Source of the DNA: Paraburkholderia elongata
GTDB lineage: Bacteria > Pseudomonadota > Gammaproteobacteria > Burkholderiales > Burkholderiaceae
Assembly: GCF_013177735.1 (NCBI RefSeq)
Contig: NZ_WOEZ01000010.1
Location: 1-64,000 of the forward strand
Direction: 5' to 3'
Length of the DNA: 64,000 bases
Shown: positions 43,351 to 54,286 of the stretch, one piece after another
Position numbering within the stretch: the stretch's first letter is position 1
Layout: each line of letters begins with the position of its first letter
Notes under the pieces: generated by a model
Told to the model about the DNA's origin: nothing
Database searches by the model: none
The model's input: the letters and a program-made list of their open reading frames with translations, nothing else
Position numbers and translations under genes: made by a program

Positions 43351-43463
43351 ACCACGAACGTAAGTTTCAATTCAGGATTTTGCAAGCTTTCATAACATCA
43401 TTTTGCAATCTTGCGAAAATTGCGGGCAGTATGTTCAAAAACTCTGCCGGTCATTGTCCTTGC

Positions 43464-44078
43464 TCAATTCGCCGGCACCGTATCAATAAACGACTGACGC
43501 AACGACAGTTTCTGGAAATGCTTATCCAGATTCGGATACGGTTCGCGCCAGTTCAACTCAGGCATGCGGAAATCGAGGTAGCCCAGCGCGCAGCCCACCG
43601 CGATGTCCGCGAGCGTGTAGTGGTTGCCCGTGCACCACGGCTTGTTGCCCAAGCCTTGCGACATCGCGATCAGGCCTTCGTCGATCTTGCGTTGCTGCCG
43701 CGCGACCCACGCGTCCACGCGCTGCTCTAGCGTGCGCTGGGTGCCTTCGAGGCGAATCAGCACCGCGGCGTCCAGAATGCCGTCGGCGAGCGCTTCCCAG
43801 CAACGCACTTCGACGCGCTCGCGGCCCGACGGCGGAATCAGCTTACCGACTGGCGACAGCGTATCCACGTATTCGCAGATCACCCGCGAGTCGAACACCG
43901 CTTCGCCGTCCTCCATCACGAGGCACGGCACCTTGCCGAGCGGATTGAAGGTGTGAATGGTGGTATCCGGCGCCCAGACGTTCTCGGGCACGAGTTCGTA
44001 GTCGATTTTCTTGTCGGCCAGAACGATCCGCGCTTTACGCACGAATGGGCTGGCGAGCGAACCGATGAGTTTCATCAT
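43464..44078 (-). CDS. Glutathione S-transferase
   Basis: The 204-residue protein has an N-terminal thioredoxin-like domain (MMKLIGSLASPFVRKARIVLADKKIDYE; Ser in SPF is the likely catalytic residue), the cis-Pro in GKVPCLVMEDGEAVFDSRVICEYVD, and a helical C-terminal domain with GNHYTLADIAVGCALGYLDFR. It resembles the YibF/beta-proteobacterial GST group. The exact start (44078 or 44084) is uncertain. Its substrate is unknown; detoxification is the family role. Confidence 0.88.
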   Translation of the reverse strand: MMKLIGSLASPFVRKARIVLADKKIDYELVPENVWAPDTTIHTFNPLGKVPCLVMEDGEAVFDSRVICEYVDTLSPVGKLIPPSGRERVEVRCWEALADGILDAAVLIRLEGTQRTLEQRVDAWVARQQRKIDEGLIAMSQGLGNKPWCTGNHYTLADIAVGCALGYLDFRMPELNWREPYPNLDKHFQKLSLRQSFIDTVPAN

Positions 44079-44282
44079 GACCATCTGCCTTTTCTTGAAT
44101 TCGGCGAAAGTATAAGTGGTCGGCGCTGTTCCCGAGCATAGCGCCGCATCTTCGCAAGCCGCATGAATGCTGGCTGTGGATGGATAGCAACATTGCCGCA
44201 CCGCGCGCCAGGCAAGCGCAGCCACCTCGAACACTAGTATCCGCGCAAAATAAGTCGCTGCATTGGGCGCTACAATCGCGAA

Positions 44283-45689
44283 ATGAACCAGCCGACCGAA
44301 CCCACCATCGCCATCGACGTCTACCGCACGCGCCGCGAGCGCGTACTCGCCGCGCTGCGCGCAGCGGGCGGGGGCGTCGCCATCGTCCCCACCGCGCCGG
44401 AAAAGCTGCGCAACCGGGACGCCGACTACCCCTACCGGCACGATAGCTACTTCTACTATCTGACGGGTTTCACCGAACCCGAGGCATTGCTGGTGCTCGA
44501 TGCAAGCGCCGCGCCAGGCGGGCCGGCTTCGTTCCTGTTCTGCCGCGAGAAGAATGTCGAGCGCGAGACGTGGGAGGGTTTCCGTTTCGGGCCGGAGGGC
44601 GCGCGCGAGGCGTTCGGCTTCGACGCCGCCTTCGCCGTGAGCGAAGTCGATACGCAACTGCCGCACATTCTCGCTGACAAGCCGGCGCTGCATTACGCGC
44701 TCGGCACGTCGACGGAACTGGACGAACAGGTGCGCAGCTGGCTCGACGTTGTGCGTGCGCAAGGCCGCAGCGGCGTCGCCGCACCGACTGTCGCGCGTGA
44801 TCTGATCCCGTTGCTCGACGACATGCGGCTCATCAAGGATCCCCACGAACTCGCCATCATGCGCCGCGCCGGACAGATTTCGGCGCAAGCCCATCGCCGC
44901 GCAATGGCCGCCTGCCACCCCGGCGTGCGCGAGTACGAACTCGAAGCCGAGCTGCTCTACACGTTCCGCAAATTCGGCGCGCAGGCGCCGGCTTATACGT
45001 CGATCGTCGCCGCGGGCGCCAACGCCTGCGTGCTGCACTACCCGGCCGGTAACGCGATTGCCCAGGACGGCGAGCTGATCCTGATCGACGCCGCCTGCGA
45101 ACTCGACGGCTATGCATCCGACATCACCCGCACCTTCCCGGCGAACGGCCGCTTCACGCCCGCGCAACGCGAGCTATACGACATCGTGCTGGTCGCGCAG
45201 CAGGCTGCCGTCGACGCCACCCGCCCCGGCGCCACCTTCGACGATCCGCACCAGGCCGCCGTGCGCGTGCTGTCGCAAGGTCTGCTCGACACCGGCATCA
45301 TCGACCGCACGAAGTTCGCCTCGGTCGACGAGGTGATCGCCGAGCGCGCCTATGCGCCGTTCTATATGCACCGTACCGGCCACTGGATCGGCATGGACGT
45401 GCACGATGTCGGCGACTACCGCGAACGCGGCGCGCCGCGCGACGAAGCGGGCGCGCTGCCGTGGCGCACGCTGCAGGCAGGGATGGCGCTGACCATTGAG
45501 CCCGGCCTATATATCCGTCCGACTGAAGGCGTGCCCGAGCGCTACTGGAACATCGGCATCCGCATCGAAGACGACGCGATCGTCACGCCGGCCGGTTGCG
45601 AGCTGATGACACGCGACGTCCCGGTGGCCGCCGACGAAATCGAAGCACTGATGCAGGAAGCCCGCGCGGCCCAGCCAGCAAAGCAGTAA
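44283..45689 (+). CDS. pepP: Xaa-Pro aminopeptidase (aminopeptidase P)
   Basis: A 468-residue cytosolic metallopeptidase that removes N-terminal residues before proline. It has the creatinase-like N-terminal domain and the pita-bread domain with the dimetal ligands (VLIDAACELDGYASDITRTFP, HRTGHWIGMDVHDVG, LTIEPGLYI, and RIEDDAIVT). The YRHDSYFYYLTGFTEPEA block is the PepP-specific segment. It heads the conserved pepP-ubiH run, as in other proteobacteria. Confidence 0.94.
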   Translation: MNQPTEPTIAIDVYRTRRERVLAALRAAGGGVAIVPTAPEKLRNRDADYPYRHDSYFYYLTGFTEPEALLVLDASAAPGGPASFLFCREKNVERETWEGFRFGPEGAREAFGFDAAFAVSEVDTQLPHILADKPALHYALGTSTELDEQVRSWLDVVRAQGRSGVAAPTVARDLIPLLDDMRLIKDPHELAIMRRAGQISAQAHRRAMAACHPGVREYELEAELLYTFRKFGAQAPAYTSIVAAGANACVLHYPAGNAIAQDGELILIDAACELDGYASDITRTFPANGRFTPAQRELYDIVLVAQQAAVDATRPGATFDDPHQAAVRVLSQGLLDTGIIDRTKFASVDEVIAERAYAPFYMHRTGHWIGMDVHDVGDYRERGAPRDEAGALPWRTLQAGMALTIEPGLYIRPTEGVPERYWNIGIRIEDDAIVTPAGCELMTRDVPVAADEIEALMQEARAAQPAKQ

Positions 45690-45744
45690 GTCAAGCAATG
45701 AGCCAGGCAGTAATTCCGGTAGTGAGCGAAGGAAGCAAACCGCA

Positions 45745-46980
45745 ATGAACGACGTTTCCCAGTCGACGGTAATTCTGAAACCCGCCGCGTCCGACCATCC
45801 CTTCGATTTCGACGTGACGATCGTCGGCGCCGGGCCGGTCGGGCTGGCGCTTGCCGGCTGGCTGGCGCGCCGCAGCGCGACGCAGGCGCTGAAGATCGCG
45901 CTGATCGACGCGCGCGAGCCGGAAGATTCGATTGCCGATCCGCGCGCGATCGCCGTGTCGCACGGCAGCCGGATGATCCTCGAACCGCTGCGCTGGCCCG
46001 CCGACGCCACCGCGATCCAGCGCATCCACGTGTCGCAACGCGGCCACTTCGGCCGCACGCTGATCGACCACAGCGAGCACGGCTTGCCGGCGCTCGGCTA
46101 CGTGCTGCGTTATGGCGCGATCGTGCATGGTCTCGCCGAGGCGGTTCATGCGACGTCCGTACACTGGTTCCGTTCCACCTCCGCCGCGGCGCCGACTCAG
46201 GAACTCGACGGCGTCACGCTGCCGATCGAAACCGCGGGTGTCACACGCAATCTGCGCACGCGGATTCTGGTCAATGCTGAAGGCGGCCTGTTCGGCGACC
46301 AGAAAACCGCCGGGAGCGCGGGTAGAAGCGCTGGCGGCGGTACGCGCGATTACGGGCAAACCGCGCTGGTCGGCACGGTCAGCGTGTCGGCGCCGCAACC
46401 GCATGTGGCGTGGGAGCGCTTCACGTCGCAGGGGCCCATCGCGCTGCTGCCGATGGGCGGCGTGCGCGGCGCGAATTACGCACTGGTCTGGTGCTGCGCA
46501 CCCGACGAAGCCGCGCGACGCGCGCAGCTCCCGGACGACGAATTCCTGCGCGAACTCGACGCCGCATTCGGCAACCGCATGGGCCGCTTTACGCAAATAA
46601 AGGGGCGCGCGTCGTTCCCGCTGGGACTGAACGCGGTCGATACGCTCGTGAAGGGTCATGTTGTCGCCATCGGTAATGCGGCGCAGACGCTGCATCCGGT
46701 GGCGGGCCAAGGTCTGAATCTCGGTCTGCGCGACGCGCATGCACTCGCCGATGCCTTGTCGGCGGAAGGCCCCACCCCGCTCGCTCTGGCTACGTTCGCG
46801 CAACGCCGTGCGCTCGACCGCCGCCTGACGATCGGCGCGACCGACACGCTCGCACGCCTTTTCACCGTCGACTTCCCGCCGCTCGCCGCCTTGCGCGGCC
46901 TCGCCCTCACCGCGCTCGAATTCGCGCCGCCGGTGAAAACCGCGCTGGCGCGGCAAATGATGTTCGGTCAACGCCGCTGA
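45745..46980 (+). CDS. ubiH: UbiH/UbiF/VisC-family FAD hydroxylase
   Basis: A 411-residue flavoprotein monooxygenase of ubiquinone synthesis. The Rossmann motif VTIVGAGPVGLALAGWL is at 29-45, the ADPRAIAVSHGSRMIL block follows, and the second FAD motif is GHVVAIGNAAQTLHPVAGQGLNLGLRDAHALAD. The position 55 bases after pepP is the usual one for ubiH. The exact ring position hydroxylated cannot be told from sequence alone. Confidence 0.9.
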   Translation: MNDVSQSTVILKPAASDHPFDFDVTIVGAGPVGLALAGWLARRSATQALKIALIDAREPEDSIADPRAIAVSHGSRMILEPLRWPADATAIQRIHVSQRGHFGRTLIDHSEHGLPALGYVLRYGAIVHGLAEAVHATSVHWFRSTSAAAPTQELDGVTLPIETAGVTRNLRTRILVNAEGGLFGDQKTAGSAGRSAGGGTRDYGQTALVGTVSVSAPQPHVAWERFTSQGPIALLPMGGVRGANYALVWCCAPDEAARRAQLPDDEFLRELDAAFGNRMGRFTQIKGRASFPLGLNAVDTLVKGHVVAIGNAAQTLHPVAGQGLNLGLRDAHALADALSAEGPTPLALATFAQRRALDRRLTIGATDTLARLFTVDFPPLAALRGLALTALEFAPPVKTALARQMMFGQRR

Positions 46981-47242
46981 ACGCACCGCCCGCTCGCGCC
47001 CCACAGCCGCTGCAGCCTTTTTAGGCACCATAGTTAGGCGCATAAGCGGAGCCGCGCGAGCCGTGCCGGTTCTATGAACCGGACCACTTTCATAGAAGAT
47101 TTAATGAGTTACGACAGACGCAAGTCGGGTGTCGGCTACCCGTTAACGCTAAAATGGTGGTTCTCCCTCGCATTTCGCGAATGGTCCGATTGACAGAATC
47201 TGAAAAGAAACTGAAACGATCGGCCGCAGGCGCGTCCAAGTC

Positions 47243-48310
47243 ATGCCTACTCTCGGCTCCCACAATCTGCGTAATAACCTGTTCGTCGCCCCCATGGCCG
47301 GCGTGACCGACCGGCCGTTCCGGCAATTGTGCAAACGGCTGGGCGCGGGCTATGCGGTGTCGGAAATGGTCGCCTCGAATGCGCAGTTGTGGAAAAGCGA
47401 AAAGACCATGCGCCGTGCCAACCACGCGGGCGAGGTCGAGCCGATCGCCGTGCAGATCGCCGGCGCCGATCCGGCCATGATGGCCGAGGCCGCGCGCTAC
47501 AACGTGGCGAACGGCGCGCAGATCATCGACATCAACATGGGCTGCCCGGCCAAGAAGGTGTGCAACGTGGCCGCGGGTTCTGCCTTGCTGCAGAACGAAC
47601 CGCTGGTGCAGCGCATCGTCGAGGCGGTGGTGGGCGCGGTGGGCATCGGCCCTGACGCGGTGCCCGTCACGCTGAAGATCCGCACCGGCTGGGACCGCGA
47701 CAACAAGAACGCGCTCTCCGTCGCGCATCTGGCTGAAGCCGCCGGCATTTCCATGCTGACAGTGCATGGCCGTACGCGCGCCGACCTGTATCACGGCGAC
47801 GCCGAATACGAGACCATCGCTGCCGTCAAAGCGGCGGTGCGCATTCCGGTGGTCGCCAATGGTGACATTACGTCGCCGCAAAAAGCCCGCGAGGTGCTCG
47901 CCGCCACCGGCGCCGACGCCATCATGATCGGCCGCGCCGCGCAGGGGCGTCCGTGGCTGTTCCGCGAGATCGAGCATTTCCTGCAAACGGGTGAGTTGCT
48001 GCCGCCGCCGCGCATCGACGAAATCCAGCAGGTCATGAACGAGCATCTCGAAGATCACTACGCGTTCTACGGCGAATTTACGGGTGTGCGCACAGCGCGT
48101 AAGCATATCGGCTGGTACACTCGCGGCCTTTCTGGCGCCAACGTGTTCCGGCACCGTATGAATACGCTGGACACCACGCGCGAACAACTCCTCGCCGTCA
48201 ACGAATTCTTCGACGCCCAAAAGGCGATTTCCGACCGCCTCGTCTACGTCGACGAGACGCTCAACGAGAACGACGGCGAGCCGGACCATACCGACCGACT
48301 AGCAGCATGA
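47243..48310 (+). CDS. dusB: tRNA-dihydrouridine synthase B
   Basis: The 355-residue FMN-dependent enzyme reduces uridine to dihydrouridine in tRNA (DusB modifies U17). N-terminal VAPMAGVTDRPFRQLC, the catalytic Cys loop INMGCPAKKVCN, the VKIRTGWD-type KIRTGWDRDN and the HGRTRADLY block are diagnostic. Its stop overlaps the fis start (ATGA), the conserved dusB-fis operon of proteobacteria. Upstream 260 bases hold its promoter but no evident gene. Confidence 0.95.
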   Translation: MPTLGSHNLRNNLFVAPMAGVTDRPFRQLCKRLGAGYAVSEMVASNAQLWKSEKTMRRANHAGEVEPIAVQIAGADPAMMAEAARYNVANGAQIIDINMGCPAKKVCNVAAGSALLQNEPLVQRIVEAVVGAVGIGPDAVPVTLKIRTGWDRDNKNALSVAHLAEAAGISMLTVHGRTRADLYHGDAEYETIAAVKAAVRIPVVANGDITSPQKAREVLAATGADAIMIGRAAQGRPWLFREIEHFLQTGELLPPPRIDEIQQVMNEHLEDHYAFYGEFTGVRTARKHIGWYTRGLSGANVFRHRMNTLDTTREQLLAVNEFFDAQKAISDRLVYVDETLNENDGEPDHTDRLAA

Positions 48311-48540
48311 GCAAGAACAATATCGAACAATCTGTCCGCGACAGCCTGGGGATGTATTTCCAGGATCTCGACGGCTCCAATCCGCATGACGTCTACGACA
48401 TGGTTATTTCATGCGTGGAAAAACCCTTGCTCGAAGTGGTGCTCGAGCAGGCCGGCGGCAATCAGTCGCTGGCCGCCGAGTATCTCGGCATCAACCGCAA
48501 TACGTTGCGCAAGAAACTGCAACAGCACGGTTTGTTGTAG
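48307..48540 (+). CDS. fis: DNA-binding protein Fis
   Basis: A 77-residue nucleoid protein with the C-terminal helix-turn-helix [38 protein letters not shown]. It is shorter than enterobacterial Fis (98) at the N-terminus, as in other betaproteobacteria. It is translationally coupled to dusB. Confidence 0.96.
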   Translation: MSKNNIEQSVRDSLGMYFQDLDGSNPHDVYDMVISCVEKPLLEVVLEQAGGNQSLAAEYLGINRNTLRKKLQQHGLL

Positions 48541-48586
48541 TTTTTCGGCGCCCTGCCACGCTTCCCCTCGGCTTTTCGTCTTCATC

Positions 48587-50152
48587 ATGATCAAGCAAGC
48601 GCTCATCTCCGTTTCCGACAAGTCCGGCATCGTCGACTTCGCCAAGTCGCTGTCGGACCTCGGCGTCAAGATCCTGTCGACCGGCGGCACCGCGAAACTG
48701 CTCGCGGACGCGGGCCTCTCCGTCACCGAAGTCGCCGACTACACGGGCTTCCCGGAAATGCTGGACGGGCGTGTGAAAACGCTGCATCCGAAGGTGCACG
48801 GCGGCATTCTTGCGCGCCGCGATCTGCCGGAACACATGGCAGCGCTTGAAAAGCACGACATCCCGACGATCGACCTGCTGGTCGTGAATCTGTATCCGTT
48901 CGTGCAGACCGTGTCGAAAGAAACGTGCTCGCTGGAAGACGCGATCGAGAACATCGACATCGGCGGCCCGACCATGCTGCGCTCGGCCGCGAAGAATCAT
49001 CGCGACGTGACGGTGGTGGTCGATCCGGCGGACTACGCGGTCGTGCTCGACGAAATGCGTGCGAACAACAACACGGTCGCCTACAAGACGAACTTCCGTC
49101 TGGCCACCAAGGTGTTCGCGCACACCGCGCAATATGACGGCGCGATCACGAACTACCTGACGAGCCTGACCGACGAATTGCAACATTCGTCGCGCAACGC
49201 TTACCCGGCTACGTTCAACCTGGCGTTCAACAAGGTGCAGGACCTGCGCTACGGCGAAAACCCGCATCAGAGCGCTGCGTTCTACCGCGACCTCTCCGTG
49301 CCGGCCGGCGCGCTGGCGAACTACAACCAGTTGCAAGGCAAGGAACTGTCGTACAACAACATCGCCGATTCCGATGCAGCGTGGGAATGCGTGAAGACCT
49401 TCGACGTGCCGGCTTGCGTGATCGTCAAGCACGCGAATCCGTGCGGCGTGGCAGTGGGCGCGGATGCGAACGAAGCGTATGCGAAGGCGTTCCAGACCGA
49501 TCCGACCTCGGCGTTCGGCGGCATCATCGCGTTCAACCGTGAAGTCGACGAAACGGCGGCGCAAGCGGTGGCCAAGCAGTTCGTCGAAGTGCTGATCGCC
49601 CCGTCGTTCAGCGCGGCGGCTCGCCAGGTGTTCGCGGCCAAGCAGAACGTGCGTCTGCTGGAAATCGCGCTGGGTGAAGGCCATAACGCGTTCGATCTGA
49701 AGCGCGTCGGCGGCGGCCTGCTGGTGCAATCGCTCGATTCGAAGAACGTGCAGCCGCGAGAGTTGCGCGTGGTCACGAAGCGTCACCCGACGCCGAAGGA
49801 AATGGACGATCTGCTGTTCGCGTGGCGCGTCGCGAAGTACGTGAAGTCGAACGCGATCGTGTTCTGCGGCAACGGCATGACGCTCGGCGTCGGCGCGGGC
49901 CAGATGAGCCGCGTGGACTCGGCGCGTATTGCGAGCATCAAGGCGCAGAACGCCGGTTTGACGCTGAACGGTTCGGCCGTGGCGTCGGATGCGTTCTTCC
50001 CGTTCCGCGACGGTTTGGATGTGGTGGTCGCGGCAGGCGCGACCTGCGTGATTCAACCGGGCGGCTCGATGCGCGACGACGAAGTGATCGCCGCAGCTGA
50101 CGAGCACAACATCGCGATGGTGGTGACCGGCGTGCGTCACTTCCGGCATTGA
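48587..50152 (+). CDS. purH: Bifunctional AICAR transformylase / IMP cyclohydrolase
   Basis: The 521-residue enzyme does the last two steps of IMP synthesis. The N-terminal IMPCH (MGS-like) domain runs from [18 protein letters not shown] through [11 protein letters not shown] and [21 protein letters not shown]. The C-terminal transformylase holds [11 protein letters not shown] and the catalytic Lys-His pair. [15 protein letters not shown] links them. The start 48587 gives [12 protein letters not shown], the family N-terminus. A terminator follows at 50217-50250. Confidence 0.97.
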   Translation: MIKQALISVSDKSGIVDFAKSLSDLGVKILSTGGTAKLLADAGLSVTEVADYTGFPEMLDGRVKTLHPKVHGGILARRDLPEHMAALEKHDIPTIDLLVVNLYPFVQTVSKETCSLEDAIENIDIGGPTMLRSAAKNHRDVTVVVDPADYAVVLDEMRANNNTVAYKTNFRLATKVFAHTAQYDGAITNYLTSLTDELQHSSRNAYPATFNLAFNKVQDLRYGENPHQSAAFYRDLSVPAGALANYNQLQGKELSYNNIADSDAAWECVKTFDVPACVIVKHANPCGVAVGADANEAYAKAFQTDPTSAFGGIIAFNREVDETAAQAVAKQFVEVLIAPSFSAAARQVFAAKQNVRLLEIALGEGHNAFDLKRVGGGLLVQSLDSKNVQPRELRVVTKRHPTPKEMDDLLFAWRVAKYVKSNAIVFCGNGMTLGVGAGQMSRVDSARIASIKAQNAGLTLNGSAVASDAFFPFRDGLDVVVAAGATCVIQPGGSMRDDEVIAAADEHNIAMVVTGVRHFRH

Positions 50153-50216
50153 TTTAGGCTTCGCGGACGCCGCCTGATTCTTTGTGATGCGGTAGTCGCT
50201 AGCGTAGTTTGAGCGA

Positions 50217-50250
50217 AACGGCTCGGTGGAATTTCCGCCGGGCCGTTTTG
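50217..50250 (+). terminator. Terminator of purH
   Basis: A stem AACGGC/GCCGTT (50217-50222 with 50242-50247) with further internal pairing, followed by TTTTGTTTT. Confidence 0.75.
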
Positions 50251-50329
50251 TTTTGGAACACCGACCGCCACACGGCGCGTTCGTTGTAGTATCGCAAGCA
50301 CTTAGTTTTCACCGCACGTGCGGCACCTC

Positions 50330-50872
50330 ATGAGAATTCTCGGCATCGACCCCGGCTTGCGCGTGACCGGCTTTGGCGTAATCGATCAAACCGGACACAC
50401 GCTCAGCTACGTCGCAAGCGGCGTGATCAAAACCGCCGACGCCGATCTACCGTCGCGTCTCGGCACCATTTTCGAAGGCATTTCGACGCTGATCCGTCAG
50501 CATTCACCGGATCAGTCGGCGATCGAAAAGGTGTTCGTCAACGTCAACCCGCAATCCACCCTGCTGCTTGGCCAGGCGCGTGGCGCGGCGATCTGTGGAC
50601 TGGTGGCGGGCGGCGTGCCGGTCGCCGAATATACGGCTCTGCAGTTGAAGCAGGCTGTGGTCGGCTACGGCCGCGCGACCAAGGAGCAGATGCAGCAGAT
50701 GGTGGTGCGACTGCTCAACCTCTCCGGCGTGCCCGGCACCGACGCCGCCGACGCGCTCGGCATGGCGATTTGCCACGCGCACGGCGGCACGACGCTGAGT
50801 ACGCTCGGTGGAATTGCGCCGTCGCTCGCTAAAAAAGGCTTGCGTGTGCGGCGTGGACGGTTGGTGGGGTAA
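50330..50872 (+). CDS. ruvC: Crossover junction endodeoxyribonuclease RuvC
   Basis: The 180-residue resolvase cleaves Holliday junctions bound by Ruv[16 protein letters not shown] supplies Asp7 of the active site; [23 protein letters not shown] holds the Glu; [16 protein letters not shown] supplies the C-terminal Asp pair. The start 50330 (MRILGIDPG) is chosen over GTG 50318. It opens the ruvC-ruvA-ruvB cluster. Confidence 0.96.
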   Translation: MRILGIDPGLRVTGFGVIDQTGHTLSYVASGVIKTADADLPSRLGTIFEGISTLIRQHSPDQSAIEKVFVNVNPQSTLLLGQARGAAICGLVAGGVPVAEYTALQLKQAVVGYGRATKEQMQQMVVRLLNLSGVPGTDAADALGMAICHAHGGTTLSTLGGIAPSLAKKGLRVRRGRLVG

Positions 50873-51052
50873 TCCCAAAGCTCCGCGCGACGCCAGCCAC
50901 CTTCGTGTCCCACACGTGCGAGAACCCGCCAAAAAGGGATCTCCGTCTAGGAGGCAACAACACGCTGGTCAACCGCGATTGCGCATCATGCACCACGCCT
51001 GCCGCGGACTCGCTGCGCTACACTCGCCCTTTCTCTAAAGATTGAATCCGCC

Positions 51053-51634
51053 ATGATCGGTCGCATTGCCGGCGTTCTGCTGGAAAAAAACCCGCCGCAT
51101 CTACTCGTCGACTGCAACGGTGTCGGTTACGAAGTCGATGTGCCGATGAGCACGTTCTACAACCTGCCGTCGACAGGTGAACGCGTCGTGCTGCTCACGC
51201 AAATGATCGTGCGTGAAGACGCGCATTTGCTCTACGGCTTCGGCACCGCCGAGGAACGCTCGACCTTCCGTGAATTGCTGAAGATCACCGGCATCGGCGC
51301 GCGCATGGCGCTCGCCGTGCTCTCCGGCATGAGCGTGCACGAACTCGCGCAGACCGTCACGATGCAGGACGCAGCGCGTCTGACGCGCGTGCCGGGTATC
51401 GGCAAGAAGACGGCGGAGCGGCTGCTCCTCGAACTGAAAGGCAAGATCGGCGCCGACCTGGGCGCGCTGGCTGGCGCGGCGTCGGCATCCAACCATGCGT
51501 CCGATATCCTGAACGCACTGATCGCATTGGGCTACTCCGAAAAAGAAGCGTTGGCGGCAGTCAAGAACGTGCCGGCCGGCACCGGAGTTTCCGAAGGCAT
51601 CAAACTCGCATTGAAGGCGCTATCCAAAGGCTGA
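51053..51634 (+). CDS. ruvA: Holliday junction branch-migration protein RuvA
   Basis: The 193-residue junction-binding protein has an OB domain ([28 protein letters not shown]), two HhH motifs ([40 protein letters not shown]) and a RuvB-contacting C-terminal domain ([19 protein letters not shown]). It lies 180 bases after ruvC. Confidence 0.97.
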   Translation: MIGRIAGVLLEKNPPHLLVDCNGVGYEVDVPMSTFYNLPSTGERVVLLTQMIVREDAHLLYGFGTAEERSTFRELLKITGIGARMALAVLSGMSVHELAQTVTMQDAARLTRVPGIGKKTAERLLLELKGKIGADLGALAGAASASNHASDILNALIALGYSEKEALAAVKNVPAGTGVSEGIKLALKALSKG

Positions 51635-51795
51635 ACAAAGGCTGAACCTCAAGCCTCGGCGGTTAGCCCCCCGGCCGATGGGTAAAGCTTCGCACACAGC
51701 CCTTCGCTGCGCACCTTGGCCATTCGGCCAAGTTCCGCAACGGGCGCCCCCCCCCAAGGGGGCTTCCTTCGGGCCGCGCGCGGTACAATGCCCCC

Positions 51796-52860
51796 ATGAT
51801 CGAAACCGACAAACTCGCCGCCGAGCGCATCATCGCGGCCACGCCCGTCTCGCCGAACGAAGAAGCGTTCGAGCGCGCGTTGCGCCCGCGCCAGCTCGAA
51901 GAATATGTCGGGCAGGAAAAAATACGCGGTCAGCTGGAAATCTTCATCGAGGCTGCCAGGCGCCGGTCGGAATCGCTCGACCACGTGCTGCTGTTCGGGC
52001 CGCCGGGTCTTGGCAAGACCACGCTCGCGCACATCATCGCGCGGGAAATGGGTGTCAATCTGCGGCAAACCTCCGGCCCGGTGCTTGAACGCGCCGGCGA
52101 CCTCGCCGCGCTGCTCACCAATCTCGAAGCCAACGACGTTTTATTCATCGACGAAATCCACCGGCTCTCGCCGGTCGTCGAAGAAATTCTGTATCCGGCG
52201 TTGGAGGATTATCAGATCGACATCATGATCGGCGAAGGGCCGGCCGCGCGCAGCGTGAAGCTGGATCTGCAGCCGTTCACGCTGGTCGGCGCGACCACCC
52301 GCGCGGGCATGCTGACCAATCCGCTGCGCGATCGCTTCGGGATTGTCGCGCGGCTCGAGTTCTATAACGCCGAGGAGCTGGCGCGTATCGTCACGCGTTC
52401 GGCATCGCTGCTGCATGCGCAGATCCACCCGGATGGCGCGTTCGAAATCGCCAAGCGCGCGCGTGGCACGCCGCGGATTGCGAACCGGCTGCTGCGCCGT
52501 GTGCGCGATTTCGCCGAGGTGAAAGCGGACGGCAACATCACTGCGCAAGTGGCCGACGCAGCGCTCAAAATGCTCGACGTGGACGCGGTCGGCTTCGATC
52601 TGATGGACCGCAAGCTGCTCGAAGCGATCCTGCACAAGTTCGACGGCGGCCCGGTCGGCGTCGACAATCTGGCGGCTGCTATCGGCGAAGAGCGCGACAC
52701 GATCGAAGACGTGCTCGAACCGTATCTGATCCAGCAAGGCTTCCTGCAACGCACGCCGCGCGGCCGCGTCGCCACGCTGCTCACGTACAGGCATTTTGGT
52801 CTCGCCGCGCCGGACGCTTCGAGCCCCATAACCACCCTGTGGGATTCGGCCGCAACCTGA
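51796..52860 (+). CDS. ruvB: Holliday junction helicase motor RuvB
   Basis: The 354-residue AAA+ motor drives branch migration. Walker A is [15 protein letters not shown], Walker [17 protein letters not shown], sensor [20 protein letters not shown], with a winged-helix end that reads [17 protein letters not shown]. It follows ruvA after a 161-base spacer with a C-run hairpin. Confidence 0.97.
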   Translation: MIETDKLAAERIIAATPVSPNEEAFERALRPRQLEEYVGQEKIRGQLEIFIEAARRRSESLDHVLLFGPPGLGKTTLAHIIAREMGVNLRQTSGPVLERAGDLAALLTNLEANDVLFIDEIHRLSPVVEEILYPALEDYQIDIMIGEGPAARSVKLDLQPFTLVGATTRAGMLTNPLRDRFGIVARLEFYNAEELARIVTRSASLLHAQIHPDGAFEIAKRARGTPRIANRLLRRVRDFAEVKADGNITAQVADAALKMLDVDAVGFDLMDRKLLEAILHKFDGGPVGVDNLAAAIGEERDTIEDVLEPYLIQQGFLQRTPRGRVATLLTYRHFGLAAPDASSPITTLWDSAAT

Positions 52861-52985
52861 GCCGGATGCGAGCCGCTGGTGAAAGGTGTATCGAAGCGGG
52901 CACGCCACCGCGTTGCCGCCACGCGCGAGTTGAAGTAAGCCGCGTCTGCGAGACAGCCCCCTGCCAGTTAGCCTCGCCGCACCGC

Positions 52986-53663
52986 TTAACGTCCCGGTTC
53001 CGGCACTCGCTTGAAACTATCGTCCGCGCTCGGCGCGTCGAGATGCGACACGTCCGCCCACGATACGATCGTCGCCTTGCTGGCGTCGTCGGCATAATCC
53101 ACCACGTTGACGCTCGTGTTCAGCAACGCGTAATCACGCGGCGCATCGAGCGATAACCCGCAAGCAAACCGGCGCACACAGTCCAACACGCCACCGTGCG
53201 CGACACAGGCGATCCGTCCGCCCGGATGCGCAGCCACCAGAGGCTCGATCGCATGCAGCACGCGATGGTAAAGCGTGCGCTGCGATTCGCCTTCAGGGGG
53301 CGCGAAACCCGGATCGCGGGTTTGCCAGTGCGCGTATTCATCGGGGAAACGGACGGCGATCTCGTCGCTGTCATGCCCCTGGAACGCGCCGTATGAGCGC
53401 TCGCGCAAACCTTCACGCAGTTGCAACGGCAGGCCGAGTGCATCGGCGATCGGCTGCGCGGTCTGCTGTGCGCGTTGCAGATCGCTTGAATAGATCGCGT
53501 CGAAGCGCGCGCCCTCTTTCACCTCATTCGCGATGCGGCGTGCAAGGCGTTGCGCCTGCGCATGGCCGGTCGTCGCGAGCGGGATGTCGATGTGACCTTG
53601 AATGCGCTTGATGCGGTTCCAGTCGGTCTCGCCGTGGCGGATGAACAGAATCTGCGTGGTCAT
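52986..53663 (-). CDS. Histidine-phosphatase-family protein (phosphoglycerate-mutase-like)
   Basis: This 225-residue protein has the catalytic RHGETDWN motif (His10), the ERSYGAFQGHDSDEI block with the acid Glu, and a second His in CVAHGGVLD. It is a branch-1 histidine phosphatase; similarity to GpmB/CobC-type enzymes does not fix the substrate. It is the last of three minus-strand genes (tyrS, dtd, this one). Confidence 0.85.
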   Translation of the reverse strand: MTTQILFIRHGETDWNRIKRIQGHIDIPLATTGHAQAQRLARRIANEVKEGARFDAIYSSDLQRAQQTAQPIADALGLPLQLREGLRERSYGAFQGHDSDEIAVRFPDEYAHWQTRDPGFAPPEGESQRTLYHRVLHAIEPLVAAHPGGRIACVAHGGVLDCVRRFACGLSLDAPRDYALLNTSVNVVDYADDASKATIVSWADVSHLDAPSADDSFKRVPEPGR

Positions 53664-53774
53664 GGGATGAGGGTGGGCGCCAGTAGCCGGTTATGCCGAG
53701 TCGCCATTGTCGCAAAAAGCGGCTGGAGGAGTGGATACGTGCCCCCGCATGCACCATGCGGCGGCAGTCGAGAC

Positions 53775-54233
53775 TCAAGCGTTTGTCTGCAGCCAGAACG
53801 TGACCGGCCCGTCATTGACGAGCGACACCTGCATATCGGCGCCGAACTCGCCTGTCTCGACGATCGGGTGCTTTGCGCGCGCTGCCGAGACGAAGTAATC
53901 GAATAGCCGCTTGCCCTCGTCGGGCGGTGCGGCGGGCGTAAAGCTCGGGCGCAGGCCGCTGTTGGTATCAGCCGCCAACGTGAACTGCGAGACGAGCAGC
54001 AAGCCGCCTGCGCGCCCGGCGCCGTCGAGATTCTGCACGGAGAGATTCATCTTGCCGGCTGCATCGCTGAAGACACGGTAGCCGAGCACCTTGGCAAGCA
54101 ACCGGTCAGCTGCGGCCTCCGTGTCGCCACGTTCGGCGCACACGAGCGCGAGCAGGCCCGCCTCGATCGCGCCGGTCACGCGGTCGCCCACGCGCACTTC
54201 CGCGCGCCGCACGCGCTGAATCAGCGCGATCAT
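53775..54233 (-). CDS. dtd: D-aminoacyl-tRNA deacylase
   Basis: The 152-residue homodimeric enzyme hydrolyses D-amino acids and glycine mischarged on tRNA. Signature SQFTLAAD (catalytic Thr/Ser region) and the cross-subunit Gly-cisPro motif NDGPVTFWL are intact. It follows tyrS by 53 bases, a fitting partner since tyrosyl-tRNA synthetase can charge D-Tyr. Confidence 0.96.
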   Translation of the reverse strand: MIALIQRVRRAEVRVGDRVTGAIEAGLLALVCAERGDTEAAADRLLAKVLGYRVFSDAAGKMNLSVQNLDGAGRAGGLLLVSQFTLAADTNSGLRPSFTPAAPPDEGKRLFDYFVSAARAKHPIVETGEFGADMQVSLVNDGPVTFWLQTNA

Positions 54234-54286
54234 CGGCTCGACTCCGGATGCAACGCTCGAGTCATCATCGCGTTATCGCTGAACCA

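Noticed and set aside
48491..50149. A 552-residue minus-strand frame opposite purH
   Set aside because: Antisense shadow; purH has the full family pattern.
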